A DNA stretch of 64,000 nucleotides, taken from Pteria penguin (taxonomy: Eukaryota > Mollusca > Bivalvia > Pterioida > Pteriidae). Location of the stretch: the NCBI GenBank assembly GCA_035048485.1, contig CM068584.1:61231458-61295457 (forward strand), given 5' to 3'. Positions 11,841 to 24,411 of this stretch are shown here, one piece after another. Under the pieces are notes generated by a model, which ran no database searches, was not told where the DNA came from, and saw nothing but the letters and a program-made list of their open reading frames with translations. A program made the position numbers and the translations under genes. Every line of letters begins with the position of its first letter. Position 1 is the first letter of the stretch.

Positions 11841-14800
11841 AAGGTATAGAAAGGTCTTACCGTACCGTATTTAAATACCGTATTTAGGTTTTGCATGAGA
11901 TCGTAGACATGTTTAAAATTGGTTCTTTATTCTGTTCTTTGCGCCTGCTTTACAAATTTCAAAAAATAGTTCTTTAATAAGCCAATGAATACAACAATAT
12001 AGAACAGAACCAAGACTTAGCTATCAGTTTAAAGACTCGGGACTTTACTTTAAATTTTATTTTAATTCCATATCCAGCACGTTCAAGTCCTGTCAAATTT
12101 CAAACACTTATCTGTCGGACTACCACGACTATAATTTACGATGCCTCTCTGGTTAGGATATTAAAGCAAAGTGCTTTTACCGAAAAAAAAAAAAAACCCA
12201 AATAACCCCCCCCCCCCCCAAAAAAAAAAAACCAAAAAACAAAAAAAAAAAACAAAAAAAAAAAAAACAAAAAACCCACGAATGTGATTGTGATGCTCAG
12301 TAGAAAAATGGTTTGAAGTGGTCACTAATTGTCTGCATGTCCTTGATTGTGAAGAATATTTCACACAGTGACGGAGAAAGAAGACATAAACACACACCAC
12401 AAGTTACCCCCCCCCCCCCCCCCAAATTATTCTGACTATATGGATATCATTCATACGTACATACAACTATACTGCAAAAAGTTCTGAGTTTTTATCCACC
12501 ACTTATCAACATCATTTATGAAAGTAGCTGAACCTTCAACCTTCCCCCTTTCTAATCCTATAGACAATGCAACAGTAGTTGCAGTAGTTTCATCAGAGTA
12601 TTGAACCTTAAATCCATGAATTCATTTCAGACTAACAATAATTCTCTGTTACAGTACTTGCGAGAAATGGAATCCCTGATACACCTTACAGCCTGTAACT
12701 GGTGTTCATGACACCGCTAACCATATCACCAACATCCCTCTTTTTTATCTGACACTTTCTTCCAGTCTCTATATCAGCGCCCTAATACATATTTGTACTG
12801 AATATAAAGAAACATTTGATATATAATATCATATAACTGCCGATGAAAAGAAAAATATTCAAATGGTGCTGATCTTATCCAGCGAAGCAATGTTTATTAT
12901 TAAATGCTAACTTGATTATAGGTAAGTGTCTATCGAGGGGCACTTGAGTTTACGGAAAACTGTAAAACTAAATATCTATGTAATTTGAAGCATTAAAGGG
13001 GCCGTGTTATGTCATTAGCTTTCTTCCTCTAATTTGTCTTTCATTCACCCCAATTAAATCATTTTCTTCTCATTTATTTTCATATGATCAACACGATTAA
13101 ATGGTAAAAAGTGTAACTAAAATTAAAGATAATGATTCATATAAATGGTTGTACTGAAATTAAATTTGGGCAGTGAGCATATTGAAGAATTGTTTATTAT
13201 TTATTTATTTAGCATTATGAGTATCATTATTATTATTATTATTAAATAAGGAATTAAGTAAGGAAATGATCGAGGTAGAGATACCTTTTCCTTTGAAATA
13301 GACTATTCACTCGTCCTATTATGCGACATTTAACCTGCAGATATCTCCATTAATCATGACAAAAGAATATTTAAGTATTGTTATCAGTTTATCTTAGTTA
13401 ATAGAGAAATCCCCCCTCTCCCCCGAGGGTATGAGAGAGGATGAACGATTGGATAACCAGGATTTTCTCTTTTATTAAAGGCATACACATGAAAATGAAG
13501 GAAAACAAATAATAATAGAAATTCGAAAAGGAGTAGAGATATCTCTCTTAGACCCTTATTGGCCTGTTGGTCTATAACACGTTTTTGGATGATCGTTATA
13601 GCCTTTCGCCACATGTTAAATCAGTGTTCAATTATTCGATAGAAACAAGAGAAAGTTGGATGATATTTAGAGGTCAACAGCTAATAGGGTTCTTAATTAG
13701 GCAGCAATTGGATATGGTAGTTCTATCCTACGTTTGTGGTAATATCATATAAGTAATCATAGATGAATGAAATGGAGGCAAGAAAGGAGTTTCACAGTCT
13801 TTTAGGGTGATCTTGAGGTATTTAGATTTCAAGGCCTAGTAATCTAGAAAATTGAACTTTAATACCTGCATTGTACATTTAGTGAAAAATCGTTAACATT
13901 TTAGGTGATGGGAGTTACTCTTCTTAGTTTTGTGTGGATTAGAATTCTCTTTAATCAACCCTGAGTTTTATATAATGATGTGTATGACGTAATTTATTTT
14001 CTTGTCATGTATCTACATGTGTGTCATTGTAATTGTAGTTTCAGCCCCCTATGTAGTCGTATACAACAATAATAAGGAAGCTATGAGTCAGTTCCAACGA
14101 GGACACATCACAATTTAGGTTGACGTGTGTTTCATATATATTGGTGTAAACGAGCAAAGTGTCAGCGCGGGAGGGGGGGGGGGGAGGTGTTTACATTTCT
14201 ACATTGAAACCTTGTATAATACAAAGAATGTTTGTTTATATAGGTAAAAGAAAGCATGTACACATCTGACTCAGCCATATGAACTGAACCGAAATGTGAA
14301 GTTTGTATACAGATAATATCGTCAGATACAAAAGGGCAGTGGTAGAGTCAACCCATCCCTACCGTTACTTTTACTCATTTTAATGGGAATCATTTTCGCA
14401 GAATGAGCACTACTCCTTCTGCTCAAATTCATGAACACGCTTATGATATGATACATCATGGTTGTGCTCATAACCCGCCCTCCGCGGTTTTTGTTTTGTT
14501 TTTTTTTTTTGGGGGGGGGGGGGGGATAAAAACGGTTTGGCTGATATATGTACCAGCTTTGTATACGCATTCATTTGAAATAGCACGATCAGGTGTCACA
14601 TAAAACGATTTTAACTTTTAAGTTTTCTACAGAAGAATACTGTCCGTCATCTAGCCCATATGGATATTACACAAAATTTCACAAAAGTAAACTTGGAAGG
14701 GATTGGGGAGAAAACGCTTTTTTTTCAGTTTCAATATTATACATTCATATTGATTTTATTTATCGATGGAAGTCGTTTTTTATGAGGAATACATGTGAGA

Positions 14801-17800
14801 ATATTAATGTGTATTTATGTTTTGCTGTAAGCATTAAATAATTTGTATTTGTGTAGCTATATATGGATGCCGCTCGCCCAGGTCATTCTGCAACAACTAA
14901 GTGTGATAATGCGTATACAGATACTTTCTTCCTATTTGGGTTCTTTCTTTTATGAGTGATTAATTGTATACTGAATTAGGCACAAGGTCCCGCGTATTTA
15001 TTATTGCTGCTTCCAACCATTATTGTGCTTCCAGGTAATGAATCGAGTTATTATGTTACATGTATTTAGAATAATGCGTGTCTGTTATGTACTTAACATT
15101 GTATGTTTTTAGGTAAGAATATGATTTAGAAGCCTTTTGTACGACCATGTGACGTCAAACCTAGACAGAATTTCCCGCGAAATCTGTTCATTTGCATATT
15201 GCTTAACTTACCAATATCGTCACTCTAAGTCAATTGCGACTTGTGATCAATTTGATTATTGCTTTTATACATTTCAATCCCCAATTTGTGACGTTTAAAT
15301 GTATTTTGACTAGTTATAACAGTCATGTGTGACCCATTTCCGGAATTCAACGCCTGGAGCGGTACGTTACCGTGGACATGTTAGTGTTCATGAAAGTATT
15401 TCCGTAACTGAATTTTATTGTTTACATGTTTACCTTTGCAGTAGTTCCATTGTTTACAAGGTTTCATAAATTCTACAGTGTTTATCTTGGTACATGTACT
15501 TATTTTAGGTATATTAGTTACCTGTTGTTATGTCTCACTATAGAAACTGACATTATTGTGAATTTCTAGTCATTTTATGTTATGTTCAGGGACTATGAGC
15601 ATTTTCACATGCATAATGCATTGATTGTCTAGAAATATGGTCACTTGAGATTAGGCATAAGTCACATGTTAGTATATAAGTATACTAGGCGTAGCAAATA
15701 CCTTTTACTATATTTACCTGTCATTTTACTTAATAGTAATGTACGTAGGTCAAGTCATTATTTTAAGGTCTCTGTGCATAAAGGTCCTATGTATTGTGAT
15801 GTTCCAGACTGCCTTGGTATGAGACATATACAAGTGTATCTTTGTATATATTATTTATGATCCTCATTTTGTATTTTTCAGTTGTGCATATGTCTGGCTG
15901 TGCTGCCACCTTTCTTTCTGTGTTTTTGAATTAAAAAATCTGAACCTCCACTTTCTCACATGTAGCTTAAGAAGCATGTGACACATTGAATGTAGTGGAA
16001 TTAAAATTGTAGGTGGCGACCATCAGATGTTAAACAAGATAATGTAACACACTTATAAGACAAAACAGTTTGTGTAGAATTGCTAAGAAAGAAGTAATTC
16101 ATTCATTATTTCAAATATGCCTATGGTAAATCAATGTTACTTGCAAACATTATATTATGTAATATTGGTAATTAATATGTATGTTAAAGGTATATTAGCG
16201 GTAATGTTAATTTGTTGATTGTTAACCTTTCCCATATATTACATACGAAAAGGATTGTAAGTTTCTAATGCTGAGTTTGTGGAAATTGAATCAAAAGCAA
16301 AAACTAATTTCCAATGAGGTAAAATTCCTCCATATCCCCGGGAAGATAGTATAAGCTTGTAAAAAAAAGAAAACTAATAATAAATAAATAAATAAAATTA
16401 AAAAAAATTAAGTAAGTTTCAATACAGTTGCATTGATCAAGTTTCTCGTTTAGAAGCCGTTAATTGAATTAACCGGAAATACTTTTTAAGATACTACCAT
16501 TTTAACGAGGTATTCTTTCTAAATTTTGTAAAGTCATTTAAAAATGTCTTTTCGGTCATTATATGTTTTTAAAAACATTATTGTATAGTTGGTATCTATC
16601 GCCTATCAAGAGCCATGTTTGCATCATTCATAGTAGTTCCCATCTTTTAAAGATGGTTTATCTCGTGCCTTGATTCCATATTATTACTGTGGAAAAATCC
16701 CCAAATTGATTAAAGAAACATGATGCTCTCTCCGTTCGGCATTTGGTCTCTCCTTTAGTTTCAAGAGGTCCATGAATATTCAACATTATTAATCTTTTGT
16801 TAATGCCGAAGTGACTTTCCATCAGTTACTTTCGTATAGTCTGGAATGTATATGTTTGTGAACAACTAAACAAGAGTTGCCTTCCTTAAACCACAAAACA
16901 CCGGTAGTATATACCATGTGTCATAAATATCTTATCTTAATATCATATATAAACCTTAGACAGGAAGTATGAACTGGTGTTTGAAATATGAATGAGGTAA
17001 GCATTCCAAATAACGTCATACATAGCAATCCAATAATGTTGAGATATCACTACAAAATTAATTATCAAATATTATGTGTATGTTTCATTCATTTTTTTAA
17101 TTTGTTTGCTTGTGTTTGTTCTATTTTCCTATAAAGAAACGAAATCAGATCAGCTAAGCAGAAATCACGTTTCACCCCCCTCTCGATAAATGGACATAAA
17201 CCTTCTTAGAACCAGTAAGAAAAGCAGTGAAACAGCCTTTTAAGGATGGTAGATTGTGTCATCACATTGACAGATCTTAATCGTTAATACTTCTCTTGAA
17301 ATTAGAAAGGAATTTAGATTTTACGAGAGAAGAACTGTTTTGAGGATTCTGTTTAGGTACGTGTATACCATTACCTATGTGTATAGATATCAGACCAGAC
17401 GATTATTATTGGAGCGGCAACCCATGGCATCTAGCAGTACCTGCTATGTCCTTTAAGCTTCTAAATACCTTAGATCTCCTCGATCGTTTGGCGACTTTTG
17501 TAGTATGTTAAAATAAATGATGTAGCTTAACAAGTGGCATGTATAAAAGTGAAAAAATGTCATAAAATGAGAAAAATGTGGCAACAAAGAATAAATAAAT
17601 AAAGATATAGGAGTTGTGGTCTTTCTGTTAATATCACGGGACGATATTTTAATGAGGAAAAGAATTATTGTTTTAAGATTGAATCCCTTGGAATTCTGAA
17701 TAATATAGGCGTTAATTTTTGGTCCATAATACACATTTGTGCATTAATATTGCCGTCTACCTCTATACGTTGACATTCACGCATATCAAATATATCTAGT

Positions 17801-18134
17801 GAAGTCTGATTATCAACACAATCAGATCTACAACTAGTTAAACCATAGTGAATTATGGAATTTTCAAAATACATGTACAAAACTGATAAACGTATCTAAT
17901 ACTTATTTCATATGAAAATATGAAACACAATAACATATAAATCAAATATCCATGCTGAAGCAGACATACTAAAACCATACTCAATCAGTTTTCACTTGAT
18001 GTGTAAAATATGCTTTGTTTTAATACTGTAGAAATGATATGGCAGGAAATACGGATTCATTTCCTTCTTGCCAGGGTTATTTAAGTCCTTTCAATAGAAT
18101 TAATTAAAGGATGCATTTCCCTACAATAATAGAG
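11841..18134. other. Gene-free interval with homopolymers and simple repeats
   Basis: I see no supported gene. The interval holds A/C homopolymer runs at 12184-12277 and a C run near 12407-12423. It also holds a pyrimidine-rich module (GTGTTATGTCATTAGCTTTC) at 13005-13085, an ATT run at 13222-13246 and G runs near 14168-14185. A T/G run lies at 14499-14526, a TGTCACATAAA module near 14594 and an AATA-rich run at 16375-16410. The interval 14840-17400 otherwise shows nothing I recognise. Confidence 0.4.
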
Positions 18135-18162
18135 TGATTGTCAAATCGATGTTTGACAATCA
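18135..18162. other. Perfect 11-bp inverted repeat upstream of the receptor-like gene
   Basis: The arms TGATTGTCAAA and TTTGACAATCA flank a 6-base loop, about 140 bases upstream of the proposed ATG. A TATA-like stretch (ATATAAAATTTATATA) follows immediately at about 18163-18178. It could be a regulatory palindrome or the core promoter area, or it could be chance. Confidence 0.35.
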
Positions 18163-18300
18163 TATAAAATTTATATATATATATTATAATATGCTGCAAG
18201 GATCGCTGTGTAATTTACAAAGGATTAAATCAAAACTGTTTTACTGAGGATAAAGGGATTTTGTATTCAACGTCAAACATCAAGATAAAAGATGTAAATA

Positions 18301-18532
18301 ATGCATATATATATCTATGGAGCTTTGGTATACTATTATGCAAATGTGAGTGCTATCAATATTAAGGAACTGACCAATGTGTCATCATGCCCTTTGGAGT
18401 TAATTCATTGGAATAAACGAGATTCGCTGAAGTCGTGTGATGATGGTAACGGTTTTCTATATCATTGCATGAAAACATCATGGGGCACATTTGCTGAATT
18501 TTGTATGACACTTCTGATCATCCAAGTTAATG
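18301..18532 (+). CDS. Receptor-like gene, exon 1 (possible signal peptide and first four cysteines)
   Basis: This exon encodes residues 1-77 and ends in phase 1 before the donor GTAAGA at 18533. It carries Cys30, Cys46, Cys56 and Cys68, with Trp37 and a YHC motif at 54-56. The 5' edge is the least certain part of the gene. No strong polypyrimidine tract precedes the ATG. An acceptor AG within the first 60 bases, such as GTGAG near 18348, could instead join a signal-peptide exon further upstream. Confidence 0.65.
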
Positions 18533-21503
18533 GTAAGATTTTGTTGCAGTCAATTAAGACTATGTACATATATATTGAATTGGATTATATCACCCTAAAG
18601 GTGGTCTTTAAAGAAATATGTAATAATAACACTACTACTAATAATAATTATTATTAATATTATTATTATTGTTATTATTATTATTAGTAGGAGTATTGGT
18701 GTTGTTGTTGTATTCTGGTAAACCAATCAAGTAATCATTAAATGTTGCAGTGATTATCTAAGAACAGAAATATTTTCTTCACCAACATTTACAAAAGCAA
18801 TCAGCATTCCACTATCCGAAGAATATAGACAACAATGGATACCTTTTTAACCGAACACTCGAAATAACAAAGTGTAACGTACGGTATTGAGATTATAATC
18901 ACACACAAAATTCAGACATATATCTACGGCGGATAGATTTATCTTTCGCCTCCATTTTGTCTAATGTAAGAATTCTTTACATAAAATGTGCTCTTATGAT
19001 TTTTTTTCTAATTTAGATGGATGCCCACAAGTTCATTATAATGACCGTTTACATATAAAATATGTCAAGTGCTCATTCAGGGGGAAGTGTCCAATTAAAG
19101 ATAACGAGGCATTCTTGTCCTATCAGATGTACAAATGTAAGTTGCTAAAGTATCTATCTGGTATATAATAAAAACATCAATTCCTTTTTGGTGCGATTAT
19201 TCTTGATTTTTGATTTATAAGCGTTTTTATATTTTCAAAGTAGTTAGTTATCTATTTTTGTCTCGCTGTAAAACATAGAGTTTTCTTTTTCTAATAGATG
19301 ATGGTTGTTACAAAGAAGATATCCATTCGACCCAATTTATTACGGAAAGGTAATTGACATATATCATATTCCGATGTGTGCTTATTTAGAAGAACAAACG
19401 GTTAAAAAATATAATACACTCAACTCCATAACATTGTCTATCCAATGTAAATAATTGGAAAGAGATACATGCACATGAATTGTTATATGCGCACATTACA
19501 TTAATCCATAAGCATTTTTTTCATACTAACTATGTATGTAAAATCAATGACATGAAATAATTATTTCTACATCATTAACATTTATACCTAACATCATTAT
19601 GTACAACACAGGAAGTAAGCGATCTGGCTAAACTAAACTACATGACAGAATACATTTCTCGCATAGTGAGTAAACAAGTCTCACTTTCCCAATTGATCTG
19701 ATTTTGTCTCTGATGTAACCATAGCGATTGTGGAAAAGAATTTAAACGTTTGTAAATGAATTTAATAGAAAAAGATAAGGGTCGAATATTTACAGATATT
19801 TATTGTAAAATTAGAAGAACCATCCAAATTATATGACCAGTGCTGTACCGGGGTGCATGTAAACTGAACAAATATGTTCTCATTCATATAAAAATGAAAA
19901 ACGTTAGGGTTTCAAGACAACGGCATAAACTTAATAGATGATCATGTTTTATGACTCCAGGAAAGCGGTGGGAATCATTTGTTATTATTTTTTAAACACA
20001 GATGAAATAAAACATATTTGTGAAATCAGATATAGAAGGAAAACACACAAGATGCATTACAAAATATAAATTACATCTTATTTTTAGTATTCATTTATAT
20101 TATACATTTACAAATATTGTAGAAGTTTTACTACAAAACACAGTTCTAAAGGTTCAACGACCATTGATCAGTATACTGTTGTCAACTATATCATAAGTAC
20201 CGATACAGAAACGCAGAACGCCAACGGTAATATATACGCAGCTGTGTTAAGGCAATACACAACTATATATTGTGGCGGAAACCCACCAAAACATAACAAA
20301 ACGTCATTGTGACGTCACTATGGCCTAATGTCCTTTATGATGGGGGATCAACAGCACCAATCAATATGCCAAGAAAAATACTGCAATGCAACCTTTTCCT
20401 CAACTCCATTTGTTGTGTAATTTCACGTAAAGGCTTTTTATATCTATTTGAAATGCCTCTTGCTGGGCTTTAATTTAGATTTTAAAATGTCAGCAAATTT
20501 TCAATTTAATTTCTCGTAAAAGTGCACTGTTCAGCAATTCCATCCCAGTATTTACACACAATGACGCCTCTTATAAGTTTGGCGCAGCTATAAATATTCG
20601 TAATAGGCTTGTATTGATTAGCAATTAGTAATTCAACATTTGAACAATCAGGACTACTATAATGTGTTACAATTACATAACTATAACTACATACCAATTG
20701 TATAATCAAAGATTCAATTACATTGTCATTTCATGGCGTTTTTCGATAACATACGTAAACATTATCTATAAATCTACTCAACAGCGGTCATGTTTCGTCT
20801 TACATTATTTGTGCATATATATTTAGTTACACCGGACATGGAATCAAAGAATCCTTCCCGTCAAAAGATATCTCTCCAGTTCATATATATCTTGGGTAAT
20901 TTCTTCTTATATGAAATGCATGACATTAGATATGTAAGCAATATAAAATGACAAAGATATCGACATTTACTGAATGAAAGACTACTCTCAATGATGATTA
21001 TTTTATTTTTTTTCTGATAAATTTCTATACCATTAGTTGTTTATACTAGCACATACACTTATTTTCTGACAATGAACGTGAAAAACTAAAAATATAGTAT
21101 ATTCATAGTTACAGCACTGGGTATGATAGTGTTACTGCTGTTGGTATCAATGGCAACGTTGATATTTTATATGGTACGGTAAGTATCATTTTCCCATTTT
21201 CAATTCAATATCACATATGCGTCCTCTGTCAATTTTAGATATAAATTTTCTTTCATAGTACATCTACATTCTGTTATCTCAAAATGCTTAGTGCTCTTAT
21301 TGTCCATATACGTATATAAAACAAGATTTTTATCAATTGGAAATGCGGAAAAATATACGTGTTTGTGTTTATCTGTTCCATTGAATAATTTCAGGACAGG
21401 AAAAGACACAAATGACCTGAATCTGCAAAATATCAATTTTAATGTCGATGATAATGCCAATAGACAGGACGGAAGCATTTATAATGAAATAGAGAATATT
21501 TAG
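18301..21503 (+). CDS. Six-exon gene: small cysteine-rich transmembrane receptor-like protein with ITIM-like tail
   Basis: The spliced reading frame is 18301-18532, 19017-19136, 19298-19349, 20123-20226, 21109-21178 and 21395-21503, giving 228 residues plus TAG. Every intron is GT-AG, and the phases (1,1,2,1,2) fit without a stop. Residues 1-18 are hydrophobic and end VSA, a plausible signal-peptide cleavage site. The ectodomain has eight cysteines (30, 46, 56, 68, 80, 96, 102, 121), enough for four disulfides, and N-glycosylation sites NVS at 15 and 26. A Ser/Thr-rich stalk covers about 136-169 and a membrane span about 172-192. The tail (193-228) is rich in Asn and Asp and contains SIYNEI at 220-225, which fits the ITIM pattern (S/I/V/L)xYxx(I/V/L). 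From memory, the cysteine pattern resembles uncharacterised bivalve membrane proteins that sometimes carry EGF repeats; no search was possible. An in-frame TAA lies at 18295-18297, so either the ATG at 18301 starts the protein or an upstream exon joins inside this exon. Ligand and function are unknown. Confidence 0.8.
18620..18690. repeat. ACT/TTA trinucleotide microsatellite in intron 1
   Basis: Runs of ACT, ATA and TTA units sit within intron 1 of the receptor-like gene. They are a simple repeat and probably polymorphic. Confidence 0.7.
19017..19136 (+). CDS. Receptor-like gene, exon 2 (cysteine-rich)
   Basis: The acceptor is TTTTTTTTCTAATTTAG ending at 19016 and the donor is GTAAGT at 19137. 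The phase 1 junction with exon 1 creates Asp78, and residues 79-117 follow (GCPQVHY to QMYK). It carries Cys80, Cys96 and Cys102. The excellent splice sites and phase match are the strongest evidence that the gene is real. Confidence 0.85.
19298..19349 (+). CDS. Receptor-like gene, exon 3 (last ectodomain cysteine)
   Basis: This short 52-base exon lies between the acceptor TTTCTTTTTCTAATAG (ending 19297) and the donor GTAATT at 19350. The phase 1 join yields Tyr118, then DGCYKEDIHSTQFITE. It supplies Cys121, which makes the ectodomain cysteine count even. It leaves phase 2. Confidence 0.8.
20123..20226 (+). CDS. Receptor-like gene, exon 4 (Ser/Thr-rich stalk)
   Basis: The acceptor is AAATATTGTAG ending at 20122 and the donor is GTAATA at 20227. 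The phase 2 join completes Arg135. The exon encodes residues 136-169, rich in Ser, Thr, Asn and Gln and free of cysteine, as expected for a membrane-proximal stalk. It exits in phase 1. Confidence 0.75.
20260..20810 (+). repeat. Long dispersed repeat inside intron 4 of the receptor-like gene
   Basis: This is the partner of 11210-11840, with TGACGTCACTATGGCC, AATATGCCAAGA, CCATTTGTTGTGTAATTTCAC, TATAAATATTCG and TATTGATTAG in matching order. It accounts for most of intron 4. Confidence 0.55.
21109..21178 (+). CDS. Receptor-like gene, exon 5 (transmembrane helix)
   Basis: In the phase 1 frame required by exon 4, this exon reads VTALGMIVLLLLVSMATLIFYMVR without a charged residue until the final Arg, a typical membrane span. 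The donor is GTAAGT at 21179. Two acceptors six bases apart (AG at 21107-21108 or 21113-21114) keep the same frame and differ by two residues. The polypyrimidine tract is poor. Confidence 0.78.
21395..21503 (+). CDS. Receptor-like gene, exon 6 (cytoplasmic tail with SIYNEI)
   Basis: The acceptor TTGAATAATTTCAG ends at 21394, and the phase 2 join completes Arg193. The 35-residue tail after it is hydrophilic and ends in TAG at 21501-21503. Tyr222 sits in SIYNEI and is followed by ENI at the C-terminus. No canonical AATAAA was seen just downstream; the 3' flank to about 21720 is very AT-rich. Confidence 0.8.
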
Positions 21504-22559
21504 CCAGAAACGTGGAAAGACTATTAACACAAACCGCAAATACTTATGAAAACAGGGAAGGAAAAAACCAAAAAGAGTATGCAAAACTACCCCATAATTG
21601 GACCATGGGATTAATGTTGAACTATATATAAGGGAATATTGTATAGAATGTTATAATGGAGTTAAATTTTATATTATAATAATTTTATTATCATATAAAT
21701 TTCTGTCTATTATATAGTAAAAATATTTTGTTGGATTGTTGTTATGTTTTGTATAATGAAAACCGATAAATTCTATATTAATGTTTGTCCTAATCATCTT
21801 ATATTCAGTTCATGTCGCTGGTGTGCCCGTATAACGTGATATTTATTATATTTATTTGTGTGTGTGAAGATTTCTGCATCATATGCCTAATATTTCGCCC
21901 CTAAAGTAAAATATAACAACAAAACAACTATGGATCTTTATTAGTAAGACTTACTATACACACCCAAAACAAAAGAAGAAAAAAAAAACCTGGATGTGTC
22001 ATCCATGGAACTCAAATTTATGATTTATAGATTAGGATTTCAGTATTTTACCCCCTGATGTACGCCAGGTCTGTTATGGATAATTTGTTTGTTTGTATTA
22101 TATACATGAGTGAGAAAGTACGAACGTAAATGAGTAAATGGGACTAAGTGACTTGAATGATCAAGCAAATCATAATCAGAATGGAAGAAAGGACTCTACA
22201 ACAGTATAAAATGTAAAAAGGTGTTTTTGAGTTAGAAAATTTATACAACTTCTTTTTAAAGTAATTTTTGAATAGAAGTGTATTTTCTGAAAAAGATAAC
22301 ATGTTGTCGATGGTAAGTAATTTAGGAGAAAAAGGATGATCATATTAAACTTGAATTCGTGTATTGCTAAAAAATTCGTTTCCTTTAAAATCAATTCTAT
22401 CCAGTTTTATTAAATGATGTGTTATTCTGTTACATACTTCCTTGTCATGTGGGTATATTTTTATCCTAATTAAAAGTACAAGGCAACCATCTCCGATGTA
22501 AACACCAAAGGAAGTCTACAGGAAAAGAACACACTTATTTCATGTAACATAAAGGAGGT
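21504..22559. other. 3' flank of the receptor-like gene, no further gene seen
   Basis: This is an AT-rich flank with short chance open frames. It may contain the 3' UTR of the receptor-like gene, but no canonical AATAAA was recognised. Confidence 0.35.
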
Positions 22560-22589
22560 TTAAATGAAGGACAAAATATTTGAGAAATT

Positions 22590-22770
22590 TGTATTTGGTG
22601 CACCAAATGTGCATTGGACAATTTATATCTCGTCACTGATGCTCAATGCCTAATCTATAGAAATCATAACAATAAATATTTGAAGAGGACATTCATTACC
22701 AAATCTGTCCGACAGAGCTGTGCAAGAGGGAGATACTCCTTAATTTTAGAATATTTTACAAAATTATTGT
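22590..22770 (+). repeat. Dispersed repeat, copy at 22.6 kb (GAGGGAGATACTCCTTA type)
   Basis: It shares GAGGGAGATACTCCTTA and the upstream AATATTTGAAGAG with 60320-60510. It is a non-coding interspersed repeat of unknown class. Confidence 0.5.
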
Positions 22771-23039
22771 ACGATAAATATGCAGTATATATTGCGAGTC
22801 AGTACGGATATGCTGAGAACAGCTGAGCACACCGTCGGGTACTAATGGTCTAACAGCAGCAAACTATAAAAACTGATTTTCAACTGAATTTCCAATTCAA
22901 CAGAAGGTCATGGTATAATTGGTAAATACAGAAGGTGTTATTGTGATCTCTCCTACATTCAATTGAAAATATTGCGAAATCTGTCAGTTTTGTTACCTTT
23001 ATGGTAAGCGCATCCCAATTTCCTCGTGCAAAGAGTAAG

Positions 23040-23302
23040 TTGGTGTGGCCCAGTGGATAAGATGATCGTCTCGTGATCGAGAGGTCCCTGGTTCCACTCC
23101 CGTTTAGGATGCACCGGTGTTCTGTCTTCGGATGAAACAGTAAAATCGAGGTCCTGGGTTTCGATATGCGTGGCACGCAAAAGATCTCTCACTGCTTAGA
23201 GTTGGTCCGTTGCAAATGTCTAAATTTGTATGCAATGCATCAGATGCCTTTTCCATATACGTAAAATAATCGTGGAGTGACGTAAAACAATAATCAATCA
23301 AC
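23040..23302 (+). mobile_element. tRNA-derived SINE, + orientation
   Basis: The tRNA-like head has a box A region (GGCCCAGTGGATAAG), an anticodon-arm-like CGTCTCGTGATCGAGAGG and a box B (GGTTCCACTCC). A body follows that contains TGCAATGCATCAGATGCC and CGTGGAGTGACGTAAAACAA, then an AATCAATCAACC tail. The same body, reverse-complemented, is found at 34584-34863 and 50951-51227. It is not a functional tRNA, because the acceptor stem is not closed. Confidence 0.8.
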
Positions 23303-23690
23303 CGATCTACCATTCAAACATTTAACTACTGAAGGATAATGCGCCCGGACCTTTCAGACTGTACTGAATATTAAGGGACATGATACGGTTTATTACGGTG
23401 ACCTTTTCTGAGGAGGTAATGTCTATCATAAAACGCATACATAATATATCAGGAAGAAAGAGAAAGCAGAAGAAATCCGACAAAGCGGTATGACACAAAT
23501 CACCAGGGACATACACACAAAAAGGAAGTACAAGATGAGGTCACAATACATACCGCACGATATGAAACAAATAACAAAATATTTTACTACCGGTTAGCTA
23601 TTCTTCACTTCTCTTTAAATATTCTTTCATCTCTTTATCTTTCACTCATATAAACAACATATATTACAACAAAAAACGAAATTAAGTATC

Positions 23691-23999
23691 AAAACTGTCT
23701 TGTTCACTTTATTCCAATACTGGTTTAAACTGTTTGAGAACCCCCTCCCTGACTTTACATAGCTCTCGTATGCATATTGCAATAAATATAAAACATATAC
23801 ATCTTTTTAATTTTATGCACGATATGCGCATTTCGACGAAGTATGTCTTTTCAGTGATCCTTAACGTGGTTGTATTGATTACAAGACGTCTGTGCAACAC
23901 TTATTCATAGTATTGTACATTTTGATATGGAATGAAAAAGCACAAACATTGTAACTAACAGGAAGTATTCTTGTTGGTCTTTTTTCAGTTACAAAGTGT
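23691..23999 (+). repeat. Tandem repeat unit 1 of 2
   Basis: AAAACTGTCTTGTTCACT, CCCCCTCCCTGA, TATGCGCATTTCGACGAAGTATG, AGGAAGTATT and TTTTTTCAGTTA occur in the same order as in 24412-24782, about 720 bases downstream. The CATTTCGACAA-type core is also in the repeat at 60320. Confidence 0.6.
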
Positions 24000-24411
24000 T
24001 TGTCGTATCAGGTTTACAACTCCCGATTTCACATTTGAATATGATTGATATGTGCATAGGTTTGCGTACGTATGTGTTGGGTATGTCAGGTTTTGGTTTA
24101 TAAGTGTGTGGGGGGGGGGGGTTGCAGAATTGAATATGCAGAAATTTGCATATATACATGGCATGTGTCCCGTAAATGATAACCACAAAGCAATTATATA
24201 AAAAGTCAAATTCTTGTTAAGACACATTATACGATTATATTGATAAACACGTGCTTGTTGTAAGTTTTAATCTTAGACCATACCCTTAAACATTTTTAAG
24301 GTTTCAACCCCACCCCACCCTAACCTAGGCTCTAAGTTAATCTGTTGATAATTGTGATTCAACACTGGGCTTCTAATGTTTGGTCTTGCAACTACGAAGT
24401 TATTTATTTAT

